Below are positions 16,696 through 26,967 of a DNA stretch of 40,640 bases, piece after piece. The translations under genes and the position numbers were made by a program. The notes beneath the pieces are model-generated. The model was not told where the DNA came from and did no database searches. It saw only the letters and a program-made list of their open reading frames with translations. This stretch comes from an uncultured Chloroflexota bacterium (lineage in GTDB: Bacteria > Chloroflexota > Limnocylindria > Limnocylindrales > CSP1-4). The stretch's first letter is position 1, and each line of letters starts with the position of its first letter. The stretch is from NCBI GenBank assembly GCA_903822495.1, contig CAIJPD010000024.1, forward strand, positions 1-40,640, given 5' to 3'.

Positions 16696-18375
16696 TCAGG
16701 GGCCGGTGCAGGCCACCCGGAACGCGGTGAGCGCGCCGGCATCCGCGGGAAGCGGGATGGGGACGAGGCACGGGGTGGTCGAAGCCGCGGCCGGCCAGCC
16801 GCCGTCCTGGCCATCCACGGCCACCACGGTCGCGCCGTAGGCCCGGGCCAGCGACAGGATGCTCGCCCCATCCTCCGCCGGAAGCGTGACCGCGGGGTGG
16901 CCGGCCACCCGCCAGGCCCACGACGGGTGCGAGGCGATCACCACGGCGTCACCCAGGCCGGCTTCGGCCAGGCCCCGGGCCAGGGCGCCGTATCGAACGG
17001 GCACGTCGTTGGCCCAGGCGGCGTAGCCGGTGGACCCACTGGCGGTGGTGATCAAGAGCCCCGCCAGCGTGACCACGCCAATGGCGGCTGGGATCGCCCG
17101 CACGACGGCGCCCCCCAGCCAGGGACCCGCCGCGATCCGGGTTCGACCCAGCCATGCGGCTCCACGGATCGCCGCGGAGGCGGCCCCGATCGCCAGCAGC
17201 GCCATCACCGGCGCCGAGCCGTGCAGGAACGTGCCGAACAGGGTCGCCACCGGGAAGACGAGGGTGTCGGCCGCCAGGATCGCCACCGTCACCGCGATGA
17301 GCAGGCGGAGGGGCCGGGCGCGCCAGAGCAGCACGATGCCCGCGATGCCCACCAGCGACCAGGGCAGCGCCGGGAACAGGAGGACCTCCACCAGGTTGTG
17401 CCAGACCGCCGTGACGCGCTGGTCCAGCAGCTGGCCGGGGCCCAGCGCGAGGTACTCCCCCAGCGTGGGCCGGGGGGCGGCCCAGCCGAAGATGTCGAGC
17501 GGGCTGGCGGACAGCGCGTTGGCCGCCGCTCCCGACGGCATGGGCGACCCGAAGACCAGCCACTGGCGCACGGCCCACGGGGCATAGGTGGCGGCCGCGA
17601 CCAGGACGAGGAGGGCCGAGCGAGCCAGGGCGCGGACCCGTCCCCCTGGGGCGGGCGCCCGCGTTCGTGACTCCGGGGGCGCATCGCCCGCCCGCGCCAC
17701 GATCAGGGCCGCCGCCGCCAGCACGAAGATCGCCTCGTTCCGGACCCAGAGGCCGGCCCCCAGCACCAGCCCGGCGAGCAGGAGGTCCCGCCCACGCCCG
17801 CGCTCCACCGCCCGCTCCACCGCCAGCACGCCGGCCAGCGTCGTGACCCCGAAGAGCGCCTGCGAATCCGAGCTGATGGAGCCAGTCACCAGCGGCAGGG
17901 AGACGGCGACGAGCCCGGCCGCCACCAGCGACAGCCGGTCGGCGACGCGCGGAGCCTCCCCCATCGCCGGCGCCGCCCGCCGCCCCAGGGAGGCGACCAG
18001 CGGCACGAGCGCCGCACCCGCCAGCGCGCCGGCCAGCCGCGAGGCCGTGTCGCCTCCAAGCCACGGCACGAATGGCGCGGCGACCAGCGACGCCCCCGGC
18101 AGCCACACGTCGAAGGCCGGGCGCGGCAGCGCGAGCCCGTTGGAGACCGCGGGCACCAGGTAGCTCCAGGCGTACGGGACCGTCAGCCCATGGCCGCGCG
18201 CCAGCTCCTCGGCGGCGGTCGCGTAGTAGGCCGCGTATTCCGGGACCATGGCGTGCTGCGCGAGCCCCGCGGCGAGGCGCAGGGTGAAGGCCAGCAACGT
18301 CAGCCCGGCCACCAACGCCCCGTACCGCGCCAGAGGCGCGGGAGTGGCGTCGGTCCCCGGATCGGGGGCCGTCAC
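16696..18375 (-). CDS. Polytopic membrane protein, GT-C (ArnT/PMT-like) glycosyltransferase candidate
   Basis: 559 residues from GTG 18375; no ribosome site is visible, so the start is tentative. About ten to twelve hydrophobic segments run through to about residue 440, followed by a soluble C-terminal part. The early loop contains EYAAYYATAAEELARGHGLTVPY, resembling the first extracytoplasmic loop of dolichyl/undecaprenyl-phosphate sugar transferases (ArnT/PMT, GT-C fold), where acidic residues act. VRNEAIF and YAPWAVRQWLVFGSPMPSG also recur in this group. Such enzymes move a sugar from a lipid carrier to an acceptor outside the membrane. Donor and acceptor are unknown. Its C-terminus, with VIASHPSWAWRVAGHPAV, resembles the soluble tail of related mannosyltransferase-like proteins. 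Confidence 0.75.
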   Translation of the reverse strand: MTAPDPGTDATPAPLARYGALVAGLTLLAFTLRLAAGLAQHAMVPEYAAYYATAAEELARGHGLTVPYAWSYLVPAVSNGLALPRPAFDVWLPGASLVAAPFVPWLGGDTASRLAGALAGAALVPLVASLGRRAAPAMGEAPRVADRLSLVAAGLVAVSLPLVTGSISSDSQALFGVTTLAGVLAVERAVERGRGRDLLLAGLVLGAGLWVRNEAIFVLAAAALIVARAGDAPPESRTRAPAPGGRVRALARSALLVLVAAATYAPWAVRQWLVFGSPMPSGAAANALSASPLDIFGWAAPRPTLGEYLALGPGQLLDQRVTAVWHNLVEVLLFPALPWSLVGIAGIVLLWRARPLRLLIAVTVAILAADTLVFPVATLFGTFLHGSAPVMALLAIGAASAAIRGAAWLGRTRIAAGPWLGGAVVRAIPAAIGVVTLAGLLITTASGSTGYAAWANDVPVRYGALARGLAEAGLGDAVVIASHPSWAWRVAGHPAVTLPAEDGASILSLARAYGATVVAVDGQDGGWPAAASTTPCLVPIPLPADAGALTAFRVACTGP

Positions 18376-18426
18376 GGCCGCGCGCGCGACGGGAGCGCGG
18401 ACCGGGCGTGGCCCCTCACGCGGCCG

Positions 18427-19101
18427 TCAACGCGGCGTCACCGTTCGATCCGGATCCGCCTTCCAGGCGACGTACGAGTAGGCGAACAGGCCCACGATGA
18501 CCGCCGCCATCCCGCCCAGCATGATCGCCAGCATCACCTCACCACCCAGGCGGGCCAGCGCCGCGACCAGGAGCGCCAGGCCCAGCACGACGAAGAGCCG
18601 GCCGCCCAGCCGGTGCGTGGCGGTCCACGATCGCTCGCTGGTCAGCGTCCAGGGCGTCCGGATCCCCATCAGGTAGTTGCTCCGCGTCCTGGGCAGCGCG
18701 AACCCGATCAGGACCCACATCAGCCCGATGCCGCCGATCACGGCCTGGCCCACGTCCAGCCCGGCCCCCAGCGCCACCGCCACGGAGACCGCGTGGAGCC
18801 CGCCCATGAGCGTGATGGCCGCGGCCCAGATCAGGCCATAGGCGGTGCGCGACTGCTCCAGGTTGGCGCGCCGCGGCTCGAGCGACGGGATCGCGGCGAA
18901 CACGCCCGAGATCAGGAGCGCCAGGCCGGGGACCAGCAGCAGCCCCAGCTCCTTTGGGGCAAAGCCGTTCGCCTTGCCGTCCATGCCCCAGTGGATGGGG
19001 ATCTCGCCCCCGGCCGGGAGCCGGACCCAGGCCCAGGCGGAGACCACGAGCATGGCCGCGACCACGGCGACGCTGTAGAGCAGGAACGGACGACGGCTCA
19101 T
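18427..19101 (-). CDS. SdpI-family (DUF1648) membrane protein
   Basis: 224 residues, six hydrophobic segments (about 5-25, 50-70, 88-110, 118-137, 166-185, 190-212). The N-terminal part has the DUF1648 pattern IPIHWGMDGKANGFAPKELGLLLVPG. The C-terminal half matches SdpI: MWVLIGFALPRTRSNYLMGIRTPWTL followed by SWTATHRLGGRLFVVLG. In Bacillus, SdpI gives immunity to the SdpC toxin and sequesters its repressor SdpR. Neither sdpC nor an sdpR-like regulator is visible here, so this is probably one of the many SdpI homologues of unknown role. The site GGGGG lies 6 nt before ATG 19101. Confidence 0.88.
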   Translation of the reverse strand: MSRRPFLLYSVAVVAAMLVVSAWAWVRLPAGGEIPIHWGMDGKANGFAPKELGLLLVPGLALLISGVFAAIPSLEPRRANLEQSRTAYGLIWAAAITLMGGLHAVSVAVALGAGLDVGQAVIGGIGLMWVLIGFALPRTRSNYLMGIRTPWTLTSERSWTATHRLGGRLFVVLGLALLVAALARLGGEVMLAIMLGGMAAVIVGLFAYSYVAWKADPDRTVTPR

Positions 19102-19227
19102 CGGAGACCCCCGATCGTCAGCGGACAGGCCGGGGCGGCGCCGATTGGCCCGCCCGGGTCCCCATCACGGCCGCATCGTAGGCCTCGGGCCGCGCCGCTG
19201 CCAAGGGTCCCTCGGCCTCTCCGCGCC

Positions 19228-20667
19228 CTACCAGGACGTGGGCTGGGGCCGTCCCTCCTCGTAGCCGGCGGCGCTCTGGATCCCCACGATGGCGCGCTCG
19301 TGGAACTCCGGGATGGTGGCCGCGCCGGCGTAGGTGCACGACGACTGCACCCCGGCGACCACCTGGTCCAGGATGTCCTCCACCCCCGGCCGCTCGGCGT
19401 CCAGGTACATCCGGGAGGTGCTGATCCCCTCCTCGAAGAGCTCCTTGCGCGCGCGCTCGAACGGCGTCTCGGTGCGCGTCCGGTTGCGCACCGCCCGGTT
19501 GGACGCCATGCCAAAGCTCTCCTTGTAGAGGCGTCCATCCCGGTCGCGCTGCGTATCCGCGGCGCTCTCGTAGGTGCCGGCCAGCCAGGAGCCGAACATG
19601 ACCGACGCGGCACCCGCGGCCAGCGCGAGCGCGACGTCGCGCGGGTAGCGCACGCCGCCGTCGGCCCAGATGTGCTTGCCGTGCCGGGCAGCCTCGGCCG
19701 CGCATTCCATGACCGCGGAGAACTGGGGCCGCCCGACGCCGGTCATCATCCGGGTCGTGCACATCGCGCCGGGGCCGATCCCCACCTTGATGATGTCGGC
19801 GCCGGCCGCGATCAGGTCCCGTGCCCCATCCGGCGTGGCGACGTTGCCGGCGACCACCGGCAGGGAGCCCACGGCCGCCCTGACGGATTCGATGGCGCGC
19901 AGCATCCGCGCCTGGTGTCCGTGGGCGGTGTCCACGACGATGACGTCGGCCCCCATCTCGACGAGCGCCGCGGCCCGCGCCGCCGGGTTCCCGTTGATCC
20001 CGACCGCGACCGCGCTCATCAGCTCGCCGCGGGCGTTGAGCGCCGGCCGGTAGATCGTGGAGCGGAGTGCGCCTCGCCGGGTGACCACCCCCATCAGCCG
20101 CCCATCACCGTCGATCACCGGCGCCGCGCTGACGCGGTGCTCGTTCAACAGCTCGAAGATCTCCTTCAGGCCGGCCGTGGAGTCCACGAGGATGAGGTCG
20201 CGCTTCATCACGTTCTGGAGCTGCGTGAACCGGTCGAACCCGGCGGCGTCGCGCTCCGCGAAGATGCCGATGGGCCGCTGGTCCTCGTCCACGACCACCA
20301 GCACGCCGTGCGCCCGCTTGTGGATCAGGTTGAGCGCCGCGCCCACGGTCTCGGTGGGGCCCAGGGTGATGGCCGTCTCGTAGACCGGGTGGCGGGTCTT
20401 CTGGTAGCGCAGGTTGTCGCGGATGACGTCGAGGGGGATGTCCTGCGGCAGCACCGTGAGCCCGCCGCGGCGCGCGACGGTCTCGGCCATGCGCCGGCCG
20501 GCCACCGCCGTCATGTTGGCCACCACCACCGGGATGGTCGTGCCGAGGCGGTCCGGGGTCGTGAGATCCACGTCGAGCCGCGAGGGGACGGCGGACAGGC
20601 TGGGCACCATGAACACGTCGGAGTAGGTCAGGTCGTACGGCGGAACCACGTCGTGGATGAAGCGCAT
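19228..20667 (-). CDS. guaB1: GuaB1-type GMP reductase (IMP dehydrogenase-related)
   Basis: 479 residues from ATG 20667, the length of GuaB1. It is a TIM-barrel of the IMPDH/GMPR family with a CBS pair inserted at about 95-215 ([37 protein letters not shown]). The nucleotide loop [20 protein letters not shown] carries the catalytic Cys near residue 311, and [21 protein letters not shown] binds phosphate. GuaB1 proteins of Actinobacteria reduce GMP to IMP with NADPH, although many are annotated as IMP dehydrogenase. The N-terminus [21 protein letters not shown] and the [19 protein letters not shown] segment are GuaB1-like. It follows the cytochrome operon by 80 bp on the same strand. Confidence 0.9.
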   Translation of the reverse strand: MRFIHDVVPPYDLTYSDVFMVPSLSAVPSRLDVDLTTPDRLGTTIPVVVANMTAVAGRRMAETVARRGGLTVLPQDIPLDVIRDNLRYQKTRHPVYETAITLGPTETVGAALNLIHKRAHGVLVVVDEDQRPIGIFAERDAAGFDRFTQLQNVMKRDLILVDSTAGLKEIFELLNEHRVSAAPVIDGDGRLMGVVTRRGALRSTIYRPALNARGELMSAVAVGINGNPAARAAALVEMGADVIVVDTAHGHQARMLRAIESVRAAVGSLPVVAGNVATPDGARDLIAAGADIIKVGIGPGAMCTTRMMTGVGRPQFSAVMECAAEAARHGKHIWADGGVRYPRDVALALAAGAASVMFGSWLAGTYESAADTQRDRDGRLYKESFGMASNRAVRNRTRTETPFERARKELFEEGISTSRMYLDAERPGVEDILDQVVAGVQSSCTYAGAATIPEFHERAIVGIQSAAGYEEGRPQPTSW

Positions 20668-20747
20668 GGCTGGGGGCTTGCCTCGTTGTCTCGATGTGAG
20701 CGCCCACAGGATACGGGCACGCCGCCCAACGGCCCGGGCCCCGCCTG

Positions 20748-22088
20748 TCAGTCCCCTCGGCCGGTCGGATGACAGGCCACGCAGGTGGTCTGCGTGAAGT
20801 TGGTCAACCTCCTGTGGCGCGTCGCCATCGACGAGGCCGAGTGGCACTGGGCACAGGAGTAGGCGGCCCACGTCGACGGGTGGCACGCCGCACACGACCC
20901 GGAGGCGCGCCCATGGTTGATCGGGAACTTGTGGGGCAGGGCGAACGTTGCCGGCTTCCAGGCCGTGGTCCCGTGACACGAGGCGCAGGTGTTGGCGATG
21001 GCCCCTGCGTGGGATGCCGGCTTGGCATGGCAGGTGACGCAGGTGCTCGACGCGGCCAGCGTGGCGTGGTCGAAGGTGGCGCCGCTCCAGCCGTTTGCGG
21101 TGTGACAGGCGCCACAGTCGCCGGCGAACTTCCCGGCGTGCGGGTCGGCCGCGGCATGGCAGCTGCGGCAGGTCGTGCCGATCCCCGTCCAGCGCTGGGC
21201 GACGTGGCAGGCCTCGCACTGCACGCTGACGTGCTTGCCCACGAGGGGGAACCTGGTCCGGTCGTGATCGATGGTGGTGCGCGCCCAGCCGCTGGTGCTG
21301 TGGCAGGTCCCGCACTGGGTCCCCAGGCGCCCCTCGTGGATGTCCTTTGCCGCGTGGCAACCCACGCATGCGGTCGGCGTCGCCACCAGGGACGCGAGGG
21401 TTGACGATCCGCGATGGCAGGCGATGCAGGCCACCCGCGCGTGCCCTTCGGCCAGGGGGTAGGTTGCGTGGGCATACGCCTTCCCGTAGGTCTCGACACC
21501 GTCGTGGCAGGCGCGGCAGTCCGACCCGAAGGCCGCCTGGTGCTGCGTCATGAACGGCGCATCGAGCGACTGGTGGCAGGTTGCGCAGGTGGACGCGGCG
21601 TACGACGCCGGCGCGCCGGGGTGACAGTCCCGGCAGCCCACGCTGGCGCCCCGGCCCACCACCGTGTGGGCGGCCAGCGAGAACCCCGTCTGCTCGTGGG
21701 GGAAGAGTCGCGGCTCGGCGAGGGTGAGCGACGCCGTCACGCCACGATGGTCCGTGTGGCAGTCGCGACAGTTGGCCGTCGTGACGAGCAGGCGCCCGTG
21801 CAGGCCTCCCCTGGCTTCGATCTCCTGCAGGACAGGCGCGTGACAGGTCAGGCACCGGTCGCCCATCCGCTCACTCGACAGCAGGGCCGGATGGCAGGCG
21901 TCGCACCGGGCTCCCAGGTCGGCATGGGAGACGACGCCACCGAGCGGGCCGCCATGCGTGACGCCGCTCAGCTGGCCCGGGCTGAAGATGCCGTTCCCCG
22001 TGGCCGCGGCGACGGCCAGCACGGCGAGCGCCACGACGAAGGCGGCCGCCAGCCCTGCGAAGGTCATGCAGCCGAGGGGCTTGCTCAT
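20748..22088 (-). CDS. Secreted/anchored multihaem cytochrome c with 17 CxxCH motifs
   Basis: 446 residues from ATG 22088, with GGGGGAGG 4 nt upstream. A hydrophobic helix at about 8-30 is a signal peptide or anchor. CxxCH motifs start at residues 62, 79, 107, 152, 168, 191, 221, 241, 259, 291, 307, 325, 350, 368, 399, 412 and 436, so up to 17 c-type haems. Many additional His residues (DH, AH, GKH, PH) can be sixth ligands. Paired motifs 16-20 residues apart resemble the cytochrome c3/paired-CxxCH class. No catalytic signature of nitrite or hydroxylamine reductases was seen. The protein is expected on the outer face of the membrane, taking electrons from the membrane cytochrome encoded upstream. 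Confidence 0.92.
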   Translation of the reverse strand: MSKPLGCMTFAGLAAAFVVALAVLAVAAATGNGIFSPGQLSGVTHGGPLGGVVSHADLGARCDACHPALLSSERMGDRCLTCHAPVLQEIEARGGLHGRLLVTTANCRDCHTDHRGVTASLTLAEPRLFPHEQTGFSLAAHTVVGRGASVGCRDCHPGAPASYAASTCATCHQSLDAPFMTQHQAAFGSDCRACHDGVETYGKAYAHATYPLAEGHARVACIACHRGSSTLASLVATPTACVGCHAAKDIHEGRLGTQCGTCHSTSGWARTTIDHDRTRFPLVGKHVSVQCEACHVAQRWTGIGTTCRSCHAAADPHAGKFAGDCGACHTANGWSGATFDHATLAASSTCVTCHAKPASHAGAIANTCASCHGTTAWKPATFALPHKFPINHGRASGSCAACHPSTWAAYSCAQCHSASSMATRHRRLTNFTQTTCVACHPTGRGD

Positions 22089-22103
22089 CGCGCCTCCCCC
22101 GGC

Positions 22104-22757
22104 TCAGCGGAGCAACGTGGCATAGAAGACCGCCGCCCCGATGTGCGCGAAGGCCATGACGAACAGCGCCATCCCCAGCGGGACGTGGATCGCGTGCCAG
22201 GTCGCCAGCAACCGGCGCGCCCGGCGGAGCGTCGCCACCTGGCGCTCGAGGTCGTGGAGGCGGCGCTCGGCGGCCTGCTCCCGGCTCCGGGCCGCTGCGG
22301 GCGCCACCGCCCCATCCACCCGCGAGGCGTCCGACACGCCGCGCCGGACGGCCTCCAGCTCCACCATGAGGTCCTGGGCCTCGATCAGCACCCCGTCCGC
22401 GGTGCGTGGCACGGCCGTGTAGATGTACCTCCCGATGAACCCGCTGGCGACGACCACGACCGTCATGAGGGTGAGCCAACCCGCCAGTCCATTGAAGGCC
22501 CACGCAGAGTGGACGACGACGAGCCAGGACCCCACGATCCCCGTGAAGATGTGGAACTGCAGCCAGGCCCGCATGCTTCCGCGCGGCCGGCGCATCGCCC
22601 GCTTGCGCAGGGAGTACAGGGTCTCGGTCATGAGCATCATCGTGAACCCGACGATCCCCATGGCGTGGCCCAGGAGGCCGCTCGCCGCCGGAACGGCCAC
22701 CGCGCCGACATAGCCGCCGTACAGCCCCGTCACGACCACGATCGCGAGCGTGGCCAC
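22104..22757 (-). CDS. Membrane b-type cytochrome-like electron-transfer protein
   Basis: 217 residues from GTG 22757, chosen because TAAGGAG (overlapping the upstream stop) lies 6 nt before it; a TTG at 22781 is the longer alternative. Five hydrophobic segments: about 2-22, 25-47, 68-85, 90-113 and 190-213. His residues sit in or near helices (LLGHAMG, QFHIFTG, VVVHSAW, TWHAIHVPLG, FAHIGA), a pattern expected for two bis-His haem b groups. A charged, coiled-coil-like cytoplasmic loop covers about 120-180. It lies between the FAD oxidoreductase and the 17-haem cytochrome genes, so the likely job is moving electrons across the membrane, possibly via quinone. No Pfam-level match is claimed. Confidence 0.8.
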   Translation of the reverse strand: MATLAIVVVTGLYGGYVGAVAVPAASGLLGHAMGIVGFTMMLMTETLYSLRKRAMRRPRGSMRAWLQFHIFTGIVGSWLVVVHSAWAFNGLAGWLTLMTVVVVASGFIGRYIYTAVPRTADGVLIEAQDLMVELEAVRRGVSDASRVDGAVAPAAARSREQAAERRLHDLERQVATLRRARRLLATWHAIHVPLGMALFVMAFAHIGAAVFYATLLR

Positions 22758-22767
22758 CCGGAGCTCC

Positions 22768-24087
22768 TTAGGCAGCCCCAAGGGGCACCGTCCGCTCGAT
22801 GAGGGCCTGGAGCGCCTTGCGGACCTCGATCGGCCCCCGGCTCAGTCGGTCGCGTGCCCAACGGATGTCGACCCGCTCGCGGATCAGGTGCTGCAACGGA
22901 CGCGAGAGGGCCTGGTCGCCCATGACCACCGCGCCCACCAGCCGATCCGGACCCAGCACGAGGCGCAGGTGGTTGGCCTCCCCGTCCGAGACGACGGCGA
23001 AGGCATCCGCGTGCTCTCGCCAGGCGTTGCTGTCGCCGCGACCCAGCGTCACGAGGTCCACGTCGCGTGCGCCGGTGCCGACGGCGCCGATCAGCGTCGT
23101 GGTCACGCCGCCGATCCTGGTCACGTTGAATGGCGCCGGGCGGCGATACGGTCGGCCGACGCCGCACATCTGCTCCCCCGCGGCTCGCCCATGGTCCAGC
23201 GCGGCGGACCAGAGGCTGTCGATCCCGCGCTTGCCCGTCTCGGGGTCGAGCACCTCGGCCGCATCGCCGGCGGCGAAGATGTCACGGTCGGTGGTCTGGA
23301 ACGTGGCGTCGGCCCAGATGCCGCGACCGGTCTGCAGGCCCGCAAGGTGCGCGAGCTCCAGGCGAGGCTGGGTGCCGATGGCCACGGCCAGGATGTCGCA
23401 GGCAAGCGTGGACCCGTCGCGTGTCTCGACCGCGGCGACCCGGCCCTTCCGCCCGATGACGCCGGCGAGCTCCACGCCGCGGTGGATCCGGATCCCTTCC
23501 TCGGCGAGCCGCCCCTCGACCAGGGCCGATTCGTACGGATCCAGGACGCTCCCCCAGTAGCGGTCGCCGCGCATCAGGTAATGCGTCTCGACACCATTCG
23601 CCGCCAGGCCCTCGGCGAGCTCGATCGCCGTGATCCCGCCGCCCACGACGCAGGCACGCTTGGCCCGCCGGGCCAGGCGCAGGATGCGGCGAGCGTCGTC
23701 CAGGTTGTCCAGCGTCACCACGCCGTCGAGGTCGATCCCGGGCACCGCCGGCCGTACCGCCCGGGCCCCCACGGCAAGCAGCAGGCGGTCATATGACATG
23801 GCCTGGCCGTCGAACAGCACGATGCGATGTCGTTGCGGATCGATCTCGCGCACGGTCCCCACCGTCCGGTGGATGCCGGCCAGGTCATGGTCGGACGCCG
23901 GGCGCGAGAAGAGGCTTTCCTCCGGGATCGCTCCGGTCAGGAGGTAGGCCAGGCCGGGTCGGGAGTAGAAGCCAGTGTCCTCGCCGCCCACGATCCGGAT
24001 CTCGCCGGCCGTGTCGTGGCGCCGGATCGCCTCGGCCGCGGCGACTCCCGCCGGGCCGTTGCCGACGATCACGTAGCGGCGCGTCAT
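22768..24087 (-). CDS. FAD-dependent pyridine nucleotide-disulfide oxidoreductase family protein
   Basis: 439 residues from ATG 24087, whose ATGA overlaps the ferredoxin stop. The FAD Rossmann motif VIVGNGPAGVAAAEAIRR is at residues 6-23. The NAD(P) motif CVVGGGITAIELAEGL lies near 147, and the second FAD motif IFAAGDAAEV near 285. No redox-active CxxxxC pair follows the first motif, so it is of the NADH oxidase/nitrite-reductase (NirB N-terminal)/ferredoxin-reductase type, not a disulfide reductase. It would move electrons between NAD(P)H and the adjacent ferredoxin or the membrane cytochrome. The ATGA coupling and the shared stop/ribosome site with the cytochrome b gene argue for one complex. 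Confidence 0.9.
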   Translation of the reverse strand: MTRRYVIVGNGPAGVAAAEAIRRHDTAGEIRIVGGEDTGFYSRPGLAYLLTGAIPEESLFSRPASDHDLAGIHRTVGTVREIDPQRHRIVLFDGQAMSYDRLLLAVGARAVRPAVPGIDLDGVVTLDNLDDARRILRLARRAKRACVVGGGITAIELAEGLAANGVETHYLMRGDRYWGSVLDPYESALVEGRLAEEGIRIHRGVELAGVIGRKGRVAAVETRDGSTLACDILAVAIGTQPRLELAHLAGLQTGRGIWADATFQTTDRDIFAAGDAAEVLDPETGKRGIDSLWSAALDHGRAAGEQMCGVGRPYRRPAPFNVTRIGGVTTTLIGAVGTGARDVDLVTLGRGDSNAWREHADAFAVVSDGEANHLRLVLGPDRLVGAVVMGDQALSRPLQHLIRERVDIRWARDRLSRGPIEVRKALQALIERTVPLGAA

Positions 24088-24359
24088 CTCACCGGCCGCC
24101 CGGGACCGACCCGATCCCGGAACAGCGGGGAGACCTCGAACCGCAGCGTTCCGCGCGGACAGCGGGCGACGCACTCGCCACAGGTCAGGCAGCCCGCGTC
24201 GGAGACGGGCAGTCCGCTGAGGACGTGGTCGCGGACGTCGATGCCCTGTGGGCAGTTGTACGTGCAGATGCCGCACTCGACGCACCGGACGGCCTCGGCG
24301 ACGATCACGGCCGACACCAGGGCCCGCCGTTTCAGCCTGTCCCGTTGGAGCAAGTCCAC
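24084..24359 (-). CDS. 2x[4Fe-4S] ferredoxin-like protein
   Basis: 91 residues from GTG 24359, preceded by AGAAGGAG at 11 nt; an in-frame TTG at 24383 would place that site inside the gene. Two cluster motifs are present: CVECGICTYNCPQGID and CLTCGECVARCPRG, eight Cys in the 2[4Fe-4S] pattern. The spacing between the motifs (IDVRDHVLSGLPVSDAG) resembles that in the C-terminal cluster domains of NapH/NosR/CcoG-type or heterodisulfide-reductase-type proteins more than that of small clostridial ferredoxins. It is the first gene of a four-gene operon and probably shuttles electrons to or from the FAD protein whose ATG overlaps its stop. Confidence 0.85.
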   Translation of the reverse strand: MDLLQRDRLKRRALVSAVIVAEAVRCVECGICTYNCPQGIDVRDHVLSGLPVSDAGCLTCGECVARCPRGTLRFEVSPLFRDRVGPGRPVR

Positions 24360-24523
24360 GCGAACCGGTACTCCTTCTGGCAATCCCGGACTTCGGTCGT
24401 GGACGTTCGACCTGACACGAGTCTACGCTCGCACCGGGGGCCGCGGCGCCTCCCGAGCGCGGGGGCGGGCCTCGCGCGCCGACCGATGTCACCGTTGGCG
24501 GTGTCCTTGGCGCCGTGTCCCGG

Positions 24524-25345
24524 CTATCGGGAGGCTGCCTTCGCCGATGCCAGTCGCCTCTGCAGTCGGACGACCCCCATCAGCCGAATGATGGTGTTGC
24601 CCAAGGCGGGCGACAGCGCGTTGAGGGCGAGGAGTGGCCGCGTCGGCATGGGCTGGACGATCAGCTCCTGCCGGTTCTTCGCGATCGCCCGCACCACGGC
24701 CAGCGCCACCTGCTGGGCAGAGCTCGAGCCCGCCAGTCGCGGTGCGGCGACCCCATGCACCGCGAACAGGCCCACATCTCGAATGAAGCCGGGGCAGATC
24801 ACGCTCGCACCGATGCCGCTGCCCTCGAGCTCGACCCGGAGGGCATTGTTCCACTCGACCAGGCCGGCATTGGCGGCCGTGTAGACGGCCTCGTAGGGGA
24901 TGCCCTTCTTCCCCGACAGGGAGGAGATCGTCACCACGTGCCCGCGCTTCCGCTCGATCATGCCCGGTAGCACCTGTCGGGTCAGCAGCAACGGCGCCAG
25001 GAGCTTGACATCGATGATCTCGCGCAGGTCGCTCTCGCCGATGGTGGCGAACGGGCCCATCGGGTCGACGCCCGCGTTGTTGACCAGAATGTCGATGGGG
25101 CCGAGAGCGGCTTCGGCTCGGCCGACCAGCCCGCGGACCTGGTCCGGTTCGCGCAGGTCGGCGCTGATGGCCACGACCCTGCCACCCGGTCGCGAGAGTG
25201 CCTCGACCCGGGCAGCCAGGAGGTCCTCGGAACGGGCGACGAGAACCAGGTTCGCACCCCGCTCCGCGAGTGCCTGCCCGATGAACACCCCGATGCCTTT
25301 CGACGCACCGGTCAAGAGGACGTTCGCGCCCTGGATCTGCTGCAC
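24524..25345 (-). CDS. SDR-family protein with Lys-to-Asn change in the YxxxK motif
   Basis: 273 residues from GTG 25345, which has GGAGGAG 6 nt upstream; an upstream ATG (25402) lacks a site. The cofactor motif TGASKGIG lies at 12-19, NNAG at 89-92 and ISSLSG (catalytic Ser) near 141. At the active site the sequence is YTAAN, with Tyr155 but Asn159 where classical SDRs have Lys. That Lys positions the nicotinamide ribose and lowers the Tyr pKa, so activity may be reduced or altered. The rest resembles lipid-associated SDRs, with a basic hydrophobic C-terminus (NTIIRLMGVVRLQRRLASAK). It is divergent from argG and possibly co-transcribed with the ferredoxin operon's neighbours. Substrate unknown. 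Confidence 0.88.
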   Translation of the reverse strand: MQQIQGANVLLTGASKGIGVFIGQALAERGANLVLVARSEDLLAARVEALSRPGGRVVAISADLREPDQVRGLVGRAEAALGPIDILVNNAGVDPMGPFATIGESDLREIIDVKLLAPLLLTRQVLPGMIERKRGHVVTISSLSGKKGIPYEAVYTAANAGLVEWNNALRVELEGSGIGASVICPGFIRDVGLFAVHGVAAPRLAGSSSAQQVALAVVRAIAKNRQELIVQPMPTRPLLALNALSPALGNTIIRLMGVVRLQRRLASAKAASR

Positions 25346-25557
25346 GTCGGGCTCCTCCGAGACAGCGTCGTGCACGGTGTCGGCAGCGGGACGCCCGCGC
25401 ATCAGACGTGTGCACCATAGCGCAGCGGTACGCTCGAGATCCTCGTGCGAACGGCGACCGCGCGACCATCCATCTGCGTCGCCGCCCGGCCAGCGTCCTT
25501 GCTGTAGCCTGACGGCCCGTCACACGACATCGCCCAATCCCCGCTGCAAGGACCTGA

Positions 25558-26916
<1,359 letters not shown>

Positions 26917-26967
26917 GGCCGCCGGCGGCGTTCGCCGCGAGGGCGGCGACAGGGACGGAGACGCGCC

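Noticed and set aside
18190..20772. 860-codon plus-strand ORF
   Set aside because: Antisense to the GT-C-like, SdpI and guaB1 genes.
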